The notes under the pieces: model-generated | The model's database searches: none | What the model was told of the DNA's origin: nothing | The model's input: only the letters and a program-made list of their open reading frames with translations | DNA from: Natronospira bacteriovora | Lineage (GTDB): Bacteria; Pseudomonadota; Gammaproteobacteria; Natronospirales; Natronospiraceae | Direction of reading: 5' to 3' | Assembly (NCBI RefSeq): GCF_030848495.1 | Contig: NZ_JAVDDT010000002.1 | Span: 434,001 to 498,000 of the forward strand | DNA: 64,000 nucleotides | Translations under genes and position numbers: made by a program | Shown here: piece by piece, positions 56,207-64,000 of the stretch | How the letters are laid out: each line of letters opens with the position of its first letter | Numbering within the stretch: the first letter of the stretch is position 1

Positions 56207-57397
56207 ATGAAGAACATCAAGGCAGTTGTACTCGGTGGCCTTGCCGCTGCCATCGCTCTGGTCTGGTGGTTTGGTGGTGGGCCGGATGGCCAGCGCGGAG
56301 CCCCCGATGGTTTCCAGCGGGGGGGGCAGGCCGTGGCCGTCGAGACCGCCCCCGTTGAGTTTCGGGACATCCAGGACGTGGCGAATTACACGGGTACCCT
56401 TCTGCCCGAGAGTCAATTCATGCTTGCCTCCAAGGTCAGCGGCCGCGTCCGTCAGCTGACGGTGGATATCGGCGACACGGTCGAGCGTGGCCAGGTCATC
56501 GCGCGACTGGACGATGAGGAGTTCGAACAGGAGGTGGCCGAAGCGCAGGCGGCGCTGGATGTAGCGCGGGCTCAGTTCGAGGACGCCCAGGCGCGACGGG
56601 ATGTTCGCGAGCGTGAATACCGGCGTCTCGAGGAGTTGCGCCAGCAGGGCCTTGCATCCGAGTCGGAGTACGATGTGGGGCAATCCGAGTTCGAGGCCGC
56701 CCGATCCAATGTTGAAGTCAATCGTGCCCAGGTGGCTCAGCGTCTTGCTGCCCTGCGCGCCGCCGAATTGCGACGGTCCTATGCCACGGTTCGTGCCGAA
56801 TGGAATGGAGGGGGTGAGCAGACACGCGTGGTCGGAGAGCGTTTCATCGACGAAGGATCGAACGTTTCCGCCAATGAAGCGATTGTCTCCGTTCTAGGAA
56901 CCGGTGCCCTGCGTGGCGTCACATTTGTTACCGACCGAGATTTTGCTCGCCTGAGCGTTGGCCAATCCGTGGCGATTCGCAGTGATGCCTGGCCCGGTGA
57001 GGTGTTTCCCGGAACCGTGGCCCGTATTGCCCCCCAGCTGCGCGAGGATACCCGCCAGGCCCGCGTGGAGCTGCATGTGCCCAATGACGATGGTCGCCTC
57101 GGTCCCGGCTTCTTCGTCAGGCTCGAGATTGCCGTCGAGACCATCGAGGATGCCAGGGTGGTACCACTGGATGCGCTGACACGCCATGCCGGTCAGCGTG
57201 GCGTATTCCTGATTGAAACGCAGGATGGTGAAAGGGGTGAAGAGGGGCGGGTCGCCCGATTCGTTCCAGTGACCGTCGGTGTCAGGACACCGGAGTACGC
57301 CCAGATCCTCTCGCCGGCAATCGAAGGCGATGTGGTGACGCTGGGCCAGCACCGCCTGGGAGATGGAACGCCCGTGCGCATTCCGGAATCCGGTTGA
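56207..57397 (+). CDS. RND efflux periplasmic adaptor subunit
   Basis: 396 residues: one N-terminal anchor helix (AVVLGGLAAAIALVWWFGG), then a lipoyl-like part (SKVSGRVRQLTVDIGDTVERG), a coiled-coil hairpin (about 105-190) and beta-barrel domains (FVTDRDFARLSVGQSVAIRS). This is the MFP family (HlyD/AcrA type). It links the inner membrane pump encoded next to an outer membrane channel that is not in this window. ATG 56207 was chosen over 56171 because it gives the anchor at the N-terminus. Confidence 0.93.
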   Translation: MKNIKAVVLGGLAAAIALVWWFGGGPDGQRGAPDGFQRGGQAVAVETAPVEFRDIQDVANYTGTLLPESQFMLASKVSGRVRQLTVDIGDTVERGQVIARLDDEEFEQEVAEAQAALDVARAQFEDAQARRDVREREYRRLEELRQQGLASESEYDVGQSEFEAARSNVEVNRAQVAQRLAALRAAELRRSYATVRAEWNGGGEQTRVVGERFIDEGSNVSANEAIVSVLGTGALRGVTFVTDRDFARLSVGQSVAIRSDAWPGEVFPGTVARIAPQLREDTRQARVELHVPNDDGRLGPGFFVRLEIAVETIEDARVVPLDALTRHAGQRGVFLIETQDGERGEEGRVARFVPVTVGVRTPEYAQILSPAIEGDVVTLGQHRLGDGTPVRIPESG

Positions 57398-57473
57398 TCC
57401 AACCACTGAACCTTCGCCCGATCACGGTTGAATTCTCTCAAGATCGTGGCGGTGACAGGAGCACATTCCAGAA

Positions 57474-60400
57474 ATGAAGATTGCGAAGCTGACGGTCAAT
57501 CGTCCTGTGTTTACCACGATGATGGCCCTGATCGCCGTCCTGGTCGGGCTGTTCAGCCTGAGCCGTCTTCCCATCGATCTGATGCCGGATGTGACCTATC
57601 CGACTTTGACTGTGGCAACCTCCTACGAGAATGCCAGCCCCGAAGAGGTCGAGGAGACGATTACACGGCGCGTGGAAGAAGCCGTGGCCACGGTGGCCGG
57701 TATCGAGGAGCTGACGTCGGTATCGTCGGAAGGCAGCAGCAACGTGCGGGTGACCTTCCAGTGGGGCGTGGATCTGGATGTGGCCGCAAACGACATCCGC
57801 GATCGCCTGGATCAGATCGTCAATGCTCTGCCGGACGAGGCCGATCGGCCACGATTGCGCAAGTTTGACCCGGCCAGTTTTCCCATCCTCATCTACGGGG
57901 TATCCAGCGACCTGGACCCGATCGCTCTGCGTAGTCTGATTGACGAAGAGTTGAGTTACCGGATCGAGCGCATACCGGGCGTGGCTTCCCTGGATATCTG
58001 GGGTGGCTTGAGTCGACAGATTCAGATCCGCGTGGATCCCGAACGTCTGCAGGCACTTGATCTGCCCCTGGATCAGATACGTGGCGCCCTGCGAGAAGCC
58101 AACATTACCGTTCCGGCCGGCGAGGTTGAGCGCGGTCGGCTGGATGTGGCCGTGAGGACGCCCGGCAAATTCCAGAGTCTGGAAGAAATCGAGCGCCTGG
58201 TGGTGGCTCGACGGGATGGCGGGCCCGTTCGCCTCGGTCAGATTGCCGAGGTGGCCGACAGCCATGAGCGCATTACCCGTATCATTCGCATCAATGAACA
58301 CCCTGGTGTGCGAATTGCGGTTCGCAAACAGGCCGGCAGCAATACGGTTGATGTAGCCGAACGGGTCAATGCGGAGATGCGTCGCATTGCCCGGGATTAT
58401 CCACAAATCGGTCTGGTTCCGGTGATCGATCAGTCGGAATACATTCAGAACTCCATCGACAATCTGACCACGACCATTCTCTACGGCGGGATTCTGGCGG
58501 TACTGGTACTGCTGGCCTTCCTGCGCAGCATCCGCGGTACGCTGGTGGTTGCCGTGGCGATTCCCACATCGCTGATCGCCACCTTTGCCCTGATCTTCTT
58601 CGGCGGGTTCACCCTCAATCTCATGACCCTTGGCGGCCTGGCCCTCGGGGTCGGCCTGATGGTGGATAACGCCATTGTGGTTTTGGAGAACATATCCCGG
58701 GTTCGAAAGGAGGAAGCGGACAATCGCACCGAGGCGGCGATCGAAGGCACGTCACAGGTGGGGCCGGCCATCATTGCCAGCACGGTGACCACCCTGGTGA
58801 TCTTTGCGCCACTGGTGTTCGCCCAGGGGATATCCGGGGAAATGTTCAGTCAGTTGGCCTATACCGTTGGTTTTGCGCTCATCTGTTCGCTTCTGGTGGC
58901 CTTGACGGTCGTTCCGATGCTGGCCTCCAGAATCCTGAAGGATGAAGGACAGGCCCTGACGGGAGGGCCACATCCCTTCAAGCGCCTGGCGCAGGTCTTG
59001 GGCCGTGGTTTCGACAGACTGGAGGAGCGCTATCGCTCCCTGTTGCAGATGGCCCTGCTGAATCGTGGCATGACATTGGCGGTCACCGCCCTCATTCTGC
59101 TGCTGGCGCTGACCCTGGTTCCCCGGATCGGTGCGGAGTTCATGCCCGCGGCGGATGAAAGTGAAGTCCGTGTCAGCGTGGAGATGGCCCCGGGCACTCG
59201 TCTGGAGTTGCTGGACGAGGTGATGCGAAAGGTGGAAGACATTGTCATCCCGGCCGTGCCGGAAACGGAGTCCAGCTACACGCGAATGGGCTCTTCCGGC
59301 TGGCGCGGCAGTGGTCATACCGGACAGCTTCGATTGAATCTCGTCGGAGTGCGGGAGCGTGACCGCAGCAGTGACCAGATTGCCGCCGACCTTCGGCCGC
59401 TGTTACAGGACATCCCGGGTGCAACCATCCGCACACGTGCCGGTCAGGGCCTGTTTCTTCTTCGCATGGGCACCGGGGGCGGCGATGGCGAACCCCTCGA
59501 GATTGAAATTCGCGGTTTCGAACTGGATCGCCTCCAGTCCCTCGCCGACGATATCAATGAACGGGTTCGGGACGTGGAGGGCATCACGGACACCCGCCTG
59601 AGCCGGGAAGAAGGGATCCCGCAAGAGTTGATGGTCATCAATCGGACCCGGGCGGCCGATCTGGGAGTCTCGGTGGAGCGTGCCGCCAGGACGCTGGAGG
59701 CCGCCATCGGTGGTGTCAGGGCAGGCCAGTTCAGTGAACAGGGGCGCGAATACGACATGCTGCTCCGCATGCGGGATTCCGAACGGCTGACCCAGCCGCA
59801 GATTCTCAATCTGACGGTTCCCAATGATCAGGGGCAGCAGATCGCCTTGCGCAACATCATCGACATTACCGAGGGCATCGGGCCACAGCAGATCGATCGC
59901 AAGAACCAGCAGCGCCTGAGCGTGATCTACGCAAACATCAGCGGGCGTGACCTGGGCTCGGTGGCGGCCGACATCCAGTCGCTCCTGCGGGATATACCGA
60001 TGCCGGAGGGCTATGAAGCCTTCGTGAGCGGTGAGTTTGAAGATCAGCAGGAAGCATTCTCGGAACTGGGTCTGGCCATGATCATGGCAATCATTCTGGT
60101 CTACATGGTGCTCGCCTCCCTTTACGAGTCCCTTCGTGACCCGCTGATTGTCATGTTCACCGTGCCCCTGGCCATCATCGGGGTGAGCTTCATGCTCTTC
60201 CTCACCGGAACGACGTTCAATATGCAGTCAATGATTGGCATGATCATGCTGGTCGGGATCGTGGTGAATAACTCCATTCTGATTGTCGATCAGACGGCGC
60301 GTCTGCAACGTTGGGATGGTTTGCGCCTGGAAGCGGCGATCGTGGAAGCCGGCCGCCGTCGCCTGAGACCCGTGCTGATGACCACCCTGACCACCACGTT

Positions 60401-60587
60401 TGCCATGTTGCCCCTGGCTCTGGGTGTGGGGGAGGGCGCCGAACAGCAGGCACCCATGGCGAGGGCGGTCATTGGCGGGCTGCTCTCCGCCAGCCTGTTG
60501 ACCCTGCTGGTCATCCCGGTGCTCTACAGCCTGTTTCACCGCAAGGACGACGAGAAGCTGATGAGCGAAGCGGTTTCACCGTCCTGA
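57474..60587 (+). CDS. RND efflux pump inner membrane permease
   Basis: 1037 residues with the twelve-helix, duplicated AcrB-type plan: N-terminus IAKLTVNRPVFTTMMALIAV, LPIDLMPDVTYPTLTV, the helix-4 proton-relay region LALGVGLMVDNAIVVLENI and helix 10 MIGMIMLVGIVVNNSILI. It belongs to the HAE1 group; drugs, solvents or detergents are likely substrates, not determinable here. It follows its adaptor by 76 bases. A 13-bp hairpin after it (60604-60633) may end the transcript. Confidence 0.94.
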   Translation: MKIAKLTVNRPVFTTMMALIAVLVGLFSLSRLPIDLMPDVTYPTLTVATSYENASPEEVEETITRRVEEAVATVAGIEELTSVSSEGSSNVRVTFQWGVDLDVAANDIRDRLDQIVNALPDEADRPRLRKFDPASFPILIYGVSSDLDPIALRSLIDEELSYRIERIPGVASLDIWGGLSRQIQIRVDPERLQALDLPLDQIRGALREANITVPAGEVERGRLDVAVRTPGKFQSLEEIERLVVARRDGGPVRLGQIAEVADSHERITRIIRINEHPGVRIAVRKQAGSNTVDVAERVNAEMRRIARDYPQIGLVPVIDQSEYIQNSIDNLTTTILYGGILAVLVLLAFLRSIRGTLVVAVAIPTSLIATFALIFFGGFTLNLMTLGGLALGVGLMVDNAIVVLENISRVRKEEADNRTEAAIEGTSQVGPAIIASTVTTLVIFAPLVFAQGISGEMFSQLAYTVGFALICSLLVALTVVPMLASRILKDEGQALTGGPHPFKRLAQVLGRGFDRLEERYRSLLQMALLNRGMTLAVTALILLLALTLVPRIGAEFMPAADESEVRVSVEMAPGTRLELLDEVMRKVEDIVIPAVPETESSYTRMGSSGWRGSGHTGQLRLNLVGVRERDRSSDQIAADLRPLLQDIPGATIRTRAGQGLFLLRMGTGGGDGEPLEIEIRGFELDRLQSLADDINERVRDVEGITDTRLSREEGIPQELMVINRTRAADLGVSVERAARTLEAAIGGVRAGQFSEQGREYDMLLRMRDSERLTQPQILNLTVPNDQGQQIALRNIIDITEGIGPQQIDRKNQQRLSVIYANISGRDLGSVAADIQSLLRDIPMPEGYEAFVSGEFEDQQEAFSELGLAMIMAIILVYMVLASLYESLRDPLIVMFTVPLAIIGVSFMLFLTGTTFNMQSMIGMIMLVGIVVNNSILIVDQTARLQRWDGLRLEAAIVEAGRRRLRPVLMTTLTTTFAMLPLALGVGEGAEQQAPMARAVIGGLLSASLLTLLVIPVLYSLFHRKDDEKLMSEAVSPS

Positions 60588-60603
60588 TCACCCGTCGAAA
60601 CTC

Positions 60604-60633
60604 CGACGGCCGGCAAGCCCTTGCCGGTCGTCG
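60604..60633 (+). other. Hairpin after the RND operon
   Basis: Thirteen pairs (60604-60616 with 60621-60633, one G-T) and a four-base loop. There is no T-run, so it may be a Rho-dependent end or mRNA stabiliser instead of a full terminator. Confidence 0.55.
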
Positions 60634-60682
60634 CTTCCGCGCGATCCCGCAAGTCACCGTAATTCAAGGAATTATCTTTCCA

Positions 60683-60706
60683 GGCATGTGATTTGCATGT
60701 GATGCC
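60683..60706 (+). promoter_or_regulatory. Possible operator before the GGDEF gene
   Basis: Two direct copies of GCATGTGAT (60684-60692 and 60695-60703) 11 bases apart, framed by GGCAT and ATGCC. One helical turn of spacing suggests a dimeric regulator site 27 bases before the GGDEF start. The factor is unknown. Confidence 0.35.
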
Positions 60707-60731
60707 TCACGATCTGTTTCGGTGAGGACCC

Positions 60732-61556
60732 ATGCAGAATTCTCCATTTGACCATTCAGTGTCTTGCTTGCTCGGCCCGTTGCTGCGGGCGGAGACCCCC
60801 GCGGAAGCGGTCGCGGCCCTGCACAGGCCGGGGCCCTGTGATCGATCCACTGATCATGCGTCGGCGATCACCGGTGTTGAGCTGGATGCCGGTGACGCCG
60901 GGCGATGGAGCCGGGGCGAGTGGGGTACACCACTCCTGGATGGCGATCTGGTACACGATGGACAACGGCTTGGACGTCTCCGGGTGTTCGGGAAGGAATG
61001 CTACCCGTGCGGGGAAGCCCTGGCCGTCGCCGCGCCATTGGTAATTGCGGCAATCAGCCGCATTCTCGCCCTGCATGTGGCCGAGCAGAGGGCCTTTCTT
61101 GATGGGCTCACCGGCTGCCTGAATCGCAGCGGGCTGGATCACTTCCTGGATGTCGAGCTGCAGCGGGCGGAACGCAGCCGCCAGCCGCTTTCCGTGATTC
61201 TTCTGGACGTGGACAATCTCAAGCGTGTCAACGATGAGTGTGGCCATGCAATTGGTGACAGGATGCTCACGGTTCTTGCGGGAATCCTCAATGACCGATT
61301 GCGCGGTGTGGATCGCGTTGCGCGACTCGGTGGTGACGAGTTTGTGGTCATCCTGCCAGACACCAATGCTTCAGGCGCAGAGACCGTCCGGGCCAAGATC
61401 GAAGATGGCCTGAATCGGGCGGCCATGGCACCTGGCGTCAGCATGGGGGTGTCGGAATATCGGCCAGGCGACAACCGGGGCCAGTTGCTGGATCGCGCCG
61501 ATCAGGCCATGTATCGCTGCAAGGCGGCCCGCAAGAAGCAGCCTCATGTGGCCTAG
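60732..61556 (+). CDS. Diguanylate cyclase (GGDEF protein)
   Basis: 274 residues: an N-terminal part of about 115 residues that may be a degenerate GAF-like sensor with several cysteines (Cys36, 90, 93), and a GGDEF domain with LDGLTGCLNRSGL, LDVDNLKRVND and the active site GGDEF (200-204). The product-inhibition I-site RxxD is present as RGVD (191-194), five residues before it. It would make cyclic di-GMP. No membrane helix is seen, so it is cytoplasmic. Confidence 0.92.
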   Translation: MQNSPFDHSVSCLLGPLLRAETPAEAVAALHRPGPCDRSTDHASAITGVELDAGDAGRWSRGEWGTPLLDGDLVHDGQRLGRLRVFGKECYPCGEALAVAAPLVIAAISRILALHVAEQRAFLDGLTGCLNRSGLDHFLDVELQRAERSRQPLSVILLDVDNLKRVNDECGHAIGDRMLTVLAGILNDRLRGVDRVARLGGDEFVVILPDTNASGAETVRAKIEDGLNRAAMAPGVSMGVSEYRPGDNRGQLLDRADQAMYRCKAARKKQPHVA

Positions 61557-61599
61557 TGGTTCACCGACGCGGCTTACGGTGAGTGGGGATTCTGAGGCG

Positions 61600-62799
61600 C
61601 TAGAACAGGGTGCGGTGCTGCTGCTGCCAGTGTACGGCAGCAAGATAGTGTTGCCTGACCTGTTCGGCCGTGAGCTGGGGCAGATGGAGGCCGCTGGGAT
61701 CAGCCTCTTCGTAGCCCAGTACGGCCGTCAGCACCTGGCCGGCAGGGCCACTTCGATGCAGCAGCGCCTCCTTGATTTCATCGGCCAGTGGCAAGCGCTG
61801 GAGTATTTCCTCCATGGGGCGGTCGAGCATGGCATCCAGGCCGGAAAACAGGCCGGCGATGAAGCAGGCATCTGCTTCATCGGGAAACATGTCCTTTGCG
61901 AGGAGATCGGCCATCTTAGCCCGAATCAGAAGCAGATTGACGAGTTCATCCGGCTTGTCGGAGATGTTGCAGAGAGAGACGATCGAGCCCCAGCGTCTGA
62001 GTTCCTTCATGCCCAGCATCATGATGGCCTGGCGCAGGGCACGAATCTCGAAGGCCCGGCGATAGAAAGCCGAATTGATATAGCGCAGGAGTTTGTAACT
62101 CAGGGAAAGGTCACGGCCAATGACCGTTTCCATGTCGGCGATGTCGGCCTTGGGGTCATGCATCTTGGCCAGCAATTCCATGATGGCGAGACGTTCGGTG
62201 GGAATCGCCGTGGTTGCAGAGATATCCGGTCGGCTCAGGAAGAACCCTTGAAAGTAATCGCAGCCGAGGGAGCGGCAACGTTCCAGTTGGCCGTAGTCCT
62301 CGATTTTCTCGGCAAGAATCTTGACGTCGAATTGCCGCAGGCGGTCAATCAGATTCTGGGCATCGGGCGAATTCAGGGTCGACATTTCCAGCTTGACGAT
62401 GTCGGCCATGTGCAGCAGGGGATCGCTGTCCGGCGTGTAATGAAAGTCATCAAGTGCAATGGTGTAGCCATCGGCTTTCAATCGTTCGACGGCGGCGATC
62501 AATTCATCATCGATGCGGATGTCTTCCAGAATTTCGATGACCGTCTGCCGGGTGGGCAGGGGGAGGGGGCTGGTTTCAACCAGAAATCGCCGAGTGAGAT
62601 TGATGAATGCCGTTGCCTCTCCAACCAGATCATCGAGGCCAAACACCGTGAATGTATTCATGATGACTTCGGATGTTGCCGAATCGCCATCACCGATGTT
62701 GGCGGCATTGCTTACGCCGGATCGAAAAAGCAGTTCATAGCCATACAGGGAAAGATCACGGCGGAATATCGGCTGGCGGGCAACGAAAACGTTTTCCAT
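61600..62799 (-). CDS. EAL/HDOD signalling protein (YuxH/CdgJ-like)
   Basis: 399 residues: N-terminal EAL-type domain (1-205) beginning VFVARQPIFRRDLSLYGYEL and a HDOD domain (about 205-380). The EAL motif reads ELL (in YGYELLFR), and several metal ligands are missing, so it is likely a non-catalytic cyclic-di-GMP or protein-binding module as in the CdgJ group. The ATG at 62799 has GGAG 8 bases ahead; a longer frame to 62970 is less likely. It converges with the GGDEF gene. Confidence 0.88.
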   Translation of the reverse strand: MENVFVARQPIFRRDLSLYGYELLFRSGVSNAANIGDGDSATSEVIMNTFTVFGLDDLVGEATAFINLTRRFLVETSPLPLPTRQTVIEILEDIRIDDELIAAVERLKADGYTIALDDFHYTPDSDPLLHMADIVKLEMSTLNSPDAQNLIDRLRQFDVKILAEKIEDYGQLERCRSLGCDYFQGFFLSRPDISATTAIPTERLAIMELLAKMHDPKADIADMETVIGRDLSLSYKLLRYINSAFYRRAFEIRALRQAIMMLGMKELRRWGSIVSLCNISDKPDELVNLLLIRAKMADLLAKDMFPDEADACFIAGLFSGLDAMLDRPMEEILQRLPLADEIKEALLHRSGPAGQVLTAVLGYEEADPSGLHLPQLTAEQVRQHYLAAVHWQQQHRTLF

Positions 62800-63040
62800 C
62801 CACAGGACTCCATGTGTTCGCTTGGTGACCGCGTTGTGCTGCAGCGACCCGGGGATTCCATTCCTGAGACCATTGCAGGCCTGCCGGTTCCCCAGTATAT
62901 GCGCAGAGGCGAAAATATGCAGCCGGCAGTCATTGCCAGGGCGTTTCATTAAATGGGACGGTGTTACCAAAAGCGCCAGGCTTTACAGCGTTAAAGCCTG
63001 GCGTGATCATGGGTTCAGCCGGATTGGAGGAGTGAGGGGC

Positions 63041-63310
63041 ATGTTTGAGATCAGTAATTTCTATGAACAACTGGTTCAGGATTACCTCTGGAAACGCATG
63101 GAGTCGCGCATGGAGCGCCCGGCGCACGGTTTTGTCGAGGATGTGGCCTGTGTGGCGCTGAACCAGCTTCCGCCCAGATATGTCAGAAACACGGTGGATC
63201 TCGGTAGTCATCTGAGTGAGGAAGAGTTCGCGCGGATGGAAGATGCCGTGGAAAAAGCCGTGGATGTCGCCATTGAGCGGGTCACGAGTCGGCCGAGGAA
63301 TCGTGATTGA
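63041..63310 (+). CDS. ComFB-like small protein, possible cyclic-dinucleotide receptor
   Basis: 89 residues. FYEQLVQDYLWKRMESRMER is followed by VACVALNQLPPRYVRNTVD, the ComFB core motif, and a helical end with MEDAVEKAVDVAIERV. ComFB-family proteins have recently been reported to bind cyclic dinucleotides; I infer the same from the neighbours, which make or sense cyclic di-GMP. GAGGGG precedes the ATG. Confidence 0.8.
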   Translation: MFEISNFYEQLVQDYLWKRMESRMERPAHGFVEDVACVALNQLPPRYVRNTVDLGSHLSEEEFARMEDAVEKAVDVAIERVTSRPRNRD

Positions 63311-63501
63311 ATCAGGTTTGCAGGGTCGCGCGAGCGCTTGCCGGCGCTGGAGGGCTGTATTGCGTGGCCCTATCCTTCTATGATGGTGCCTGGTATGCGG
63401 GTGTGAGTCTGTCGGGCCTGCCATGAGCGGAGCGTTGATGGCGTACCCGTGACGGGTGGTTGTTGGGGATCCGTCGTTTCCCGCCAGTGGGAGTCAGAGT
63501 T

Positions 63502-64000
63502 TTGCGAGATTGCCTACATTTTGATGGTCAGGTCCGTGTGGCGTTGCTTGCGCTGGCTCTTCTTGCCCTTCCCACCCTGGTGTCCGCAGGTCCGGCTCCG
63601 GAGTTCGCCCGCTTTGAGCAGCTGACCATCGAGGATGGCCTGCACCAGAATACAGTGGGAAGTCTGCTCCAGGATCGCCGAGGCTTCATCTGGATCGGTA
63701 CGGAAGCCGGCCTTCATCGCTACGACGGCCAGGGTTTTCGCCTGTTCCGTCACGAACCGGGCAATCCGGCATCCCTCGCGGACAACTTTGCGATATCACT
63801 GGCCGAAGGCGCGGACGGGGCCATCTGGGTGGGCACCATGACGGGTGGCATTCACCGGCTCGATCCGGATTCGGGCCGTGTCGAACGGATACCCGTCAAG
63901 GCCTCGGAACCGGATCTTCATGGTCTGATCTGGGATCTGATGGCTCAGCCGGATGGAACGGTCTGGGCCACCAGTCAGGACGGCGTTCTGGTGCGTGAGC
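63502..64000 (+). CDS. Sensor with regulator-propeller repeats, N-terminal part (partial)
   Basis: The gene runs off the window; 166 codons are visible. A signal peptide (VALLALALLALPTLVSA) is followed by FEQLTIEDGLHQNTVGSLLQ and two-component-regulator propeller repeats (GFIWIGTEAGLHRYDGQGFR; GAIWVGTMTGGIHRLDPDSG). Such periplasmic propellers are usually joined to a membrane helix and a histidine kinase or GGDEF output. TTG at 63502 has GGGAG 8 bases ahead; GTG at 63487 is an alternative. The output domain is unknown. Confidence 0.85.
   Translation, partial: MRDCLHFDGQVRVALLALALLALPTLVSAGPAPEFARFEQLTIEDGLHQNTVGSLLQDRRGFIWIGTEAGLHRYDGQGFRLFRHEPGNPASLADNFAISLAEGADGAIWVGTMTGGIHRLDPDSGRVERIPVKASEPDLHGLIWDLMAQPDGTVWATSQDGVLVRE

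Overview
The window is about 64 kb of a GC-rich chromosome. It suggests a free-living gammaproteobacterium: the blocks hisC-aroA-cmk-rpsA-ihfB-lapA-lapB and thrS-infC-rpmI-rplT-pheS-pheT-ihfA-merR-tRNA-Pro are in the order usual for that class, infC uses a non-AUG start, and a CTGT-N8-ACAG LexA box is present. I cannot name a genus. Many genes start with GTG or TTG.

Layout. 1-7254: end of serA, hisC, aroA, cmk, rpsA, ihfB, lapA, lapB. 7374-8710: a ComEA-like helix-hairpin-helix protein and galU. 8880-12247: two adjacent genes for secreted proteins, each with a break in its reading frame close to the signal peptide. The first, a subtilisin-like protease, has a (CT)13 tract inside the signal-peptide codons and is out of frame as given. 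12286-13856: chromate transporter and DCC-family gene. 13983-22269: an 8.3 kb integrated element in tRNA-Asn(GTT), bounded by 51-bp direct repeats, with matching integrase arm-type repeats at both ends. It carries an integrase, an AlpA-like regulator, a replication-like gene containing iterons, a P27-type small terminase and an HK97-type prohead protease, but no large terminase, portal, capsid or tail gene. This is the layout of a phage satellite. Next to its right end lies an AT-richer three-gene cargo operon of unknown function.

22380-28106: aspartate-type aminotransferase, uvrB, a Ycf46-like AAA ATPase and a membrane protein. 28176-36226: tRNA-Val with a duplicated 3' end and a 176-bp spacing, the translation block above (with a MITE-like repeat between pheS and pheT) and tRNA-Pro. 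36437-50515: rhomboid protease, a LexA-controlled radical SAM protein, HD-GYP protein, paired PH-domain membrane proteins, chemoreceptor, M17 aminopeptidase, Na/Pi symporter with PhoU-like partner, lipoprotein, DMT transporter and a DUF5924-like protein. 50632-60587: aldehyde dehydrogenase, fabB, macro-domain protein, cardiolipin synthase, dual-specificity phosphatase and an RND efflux pair. 60732-64000: a cyclic-di-GMP neighbourhood with a GGDEF cyclase, an EAL/HDOD protein, a ComFB-like small protein and the start of a sensor with regulator-propeller repeats.

Most interesting points: the out-of-frame CT tract in the protease signal peptide, and the satellite-like island with its in-gene iterons, capsid-maturation protease without a capsid gene, integrase lacking the first catalytic arginine, and undescribed cargo operon.
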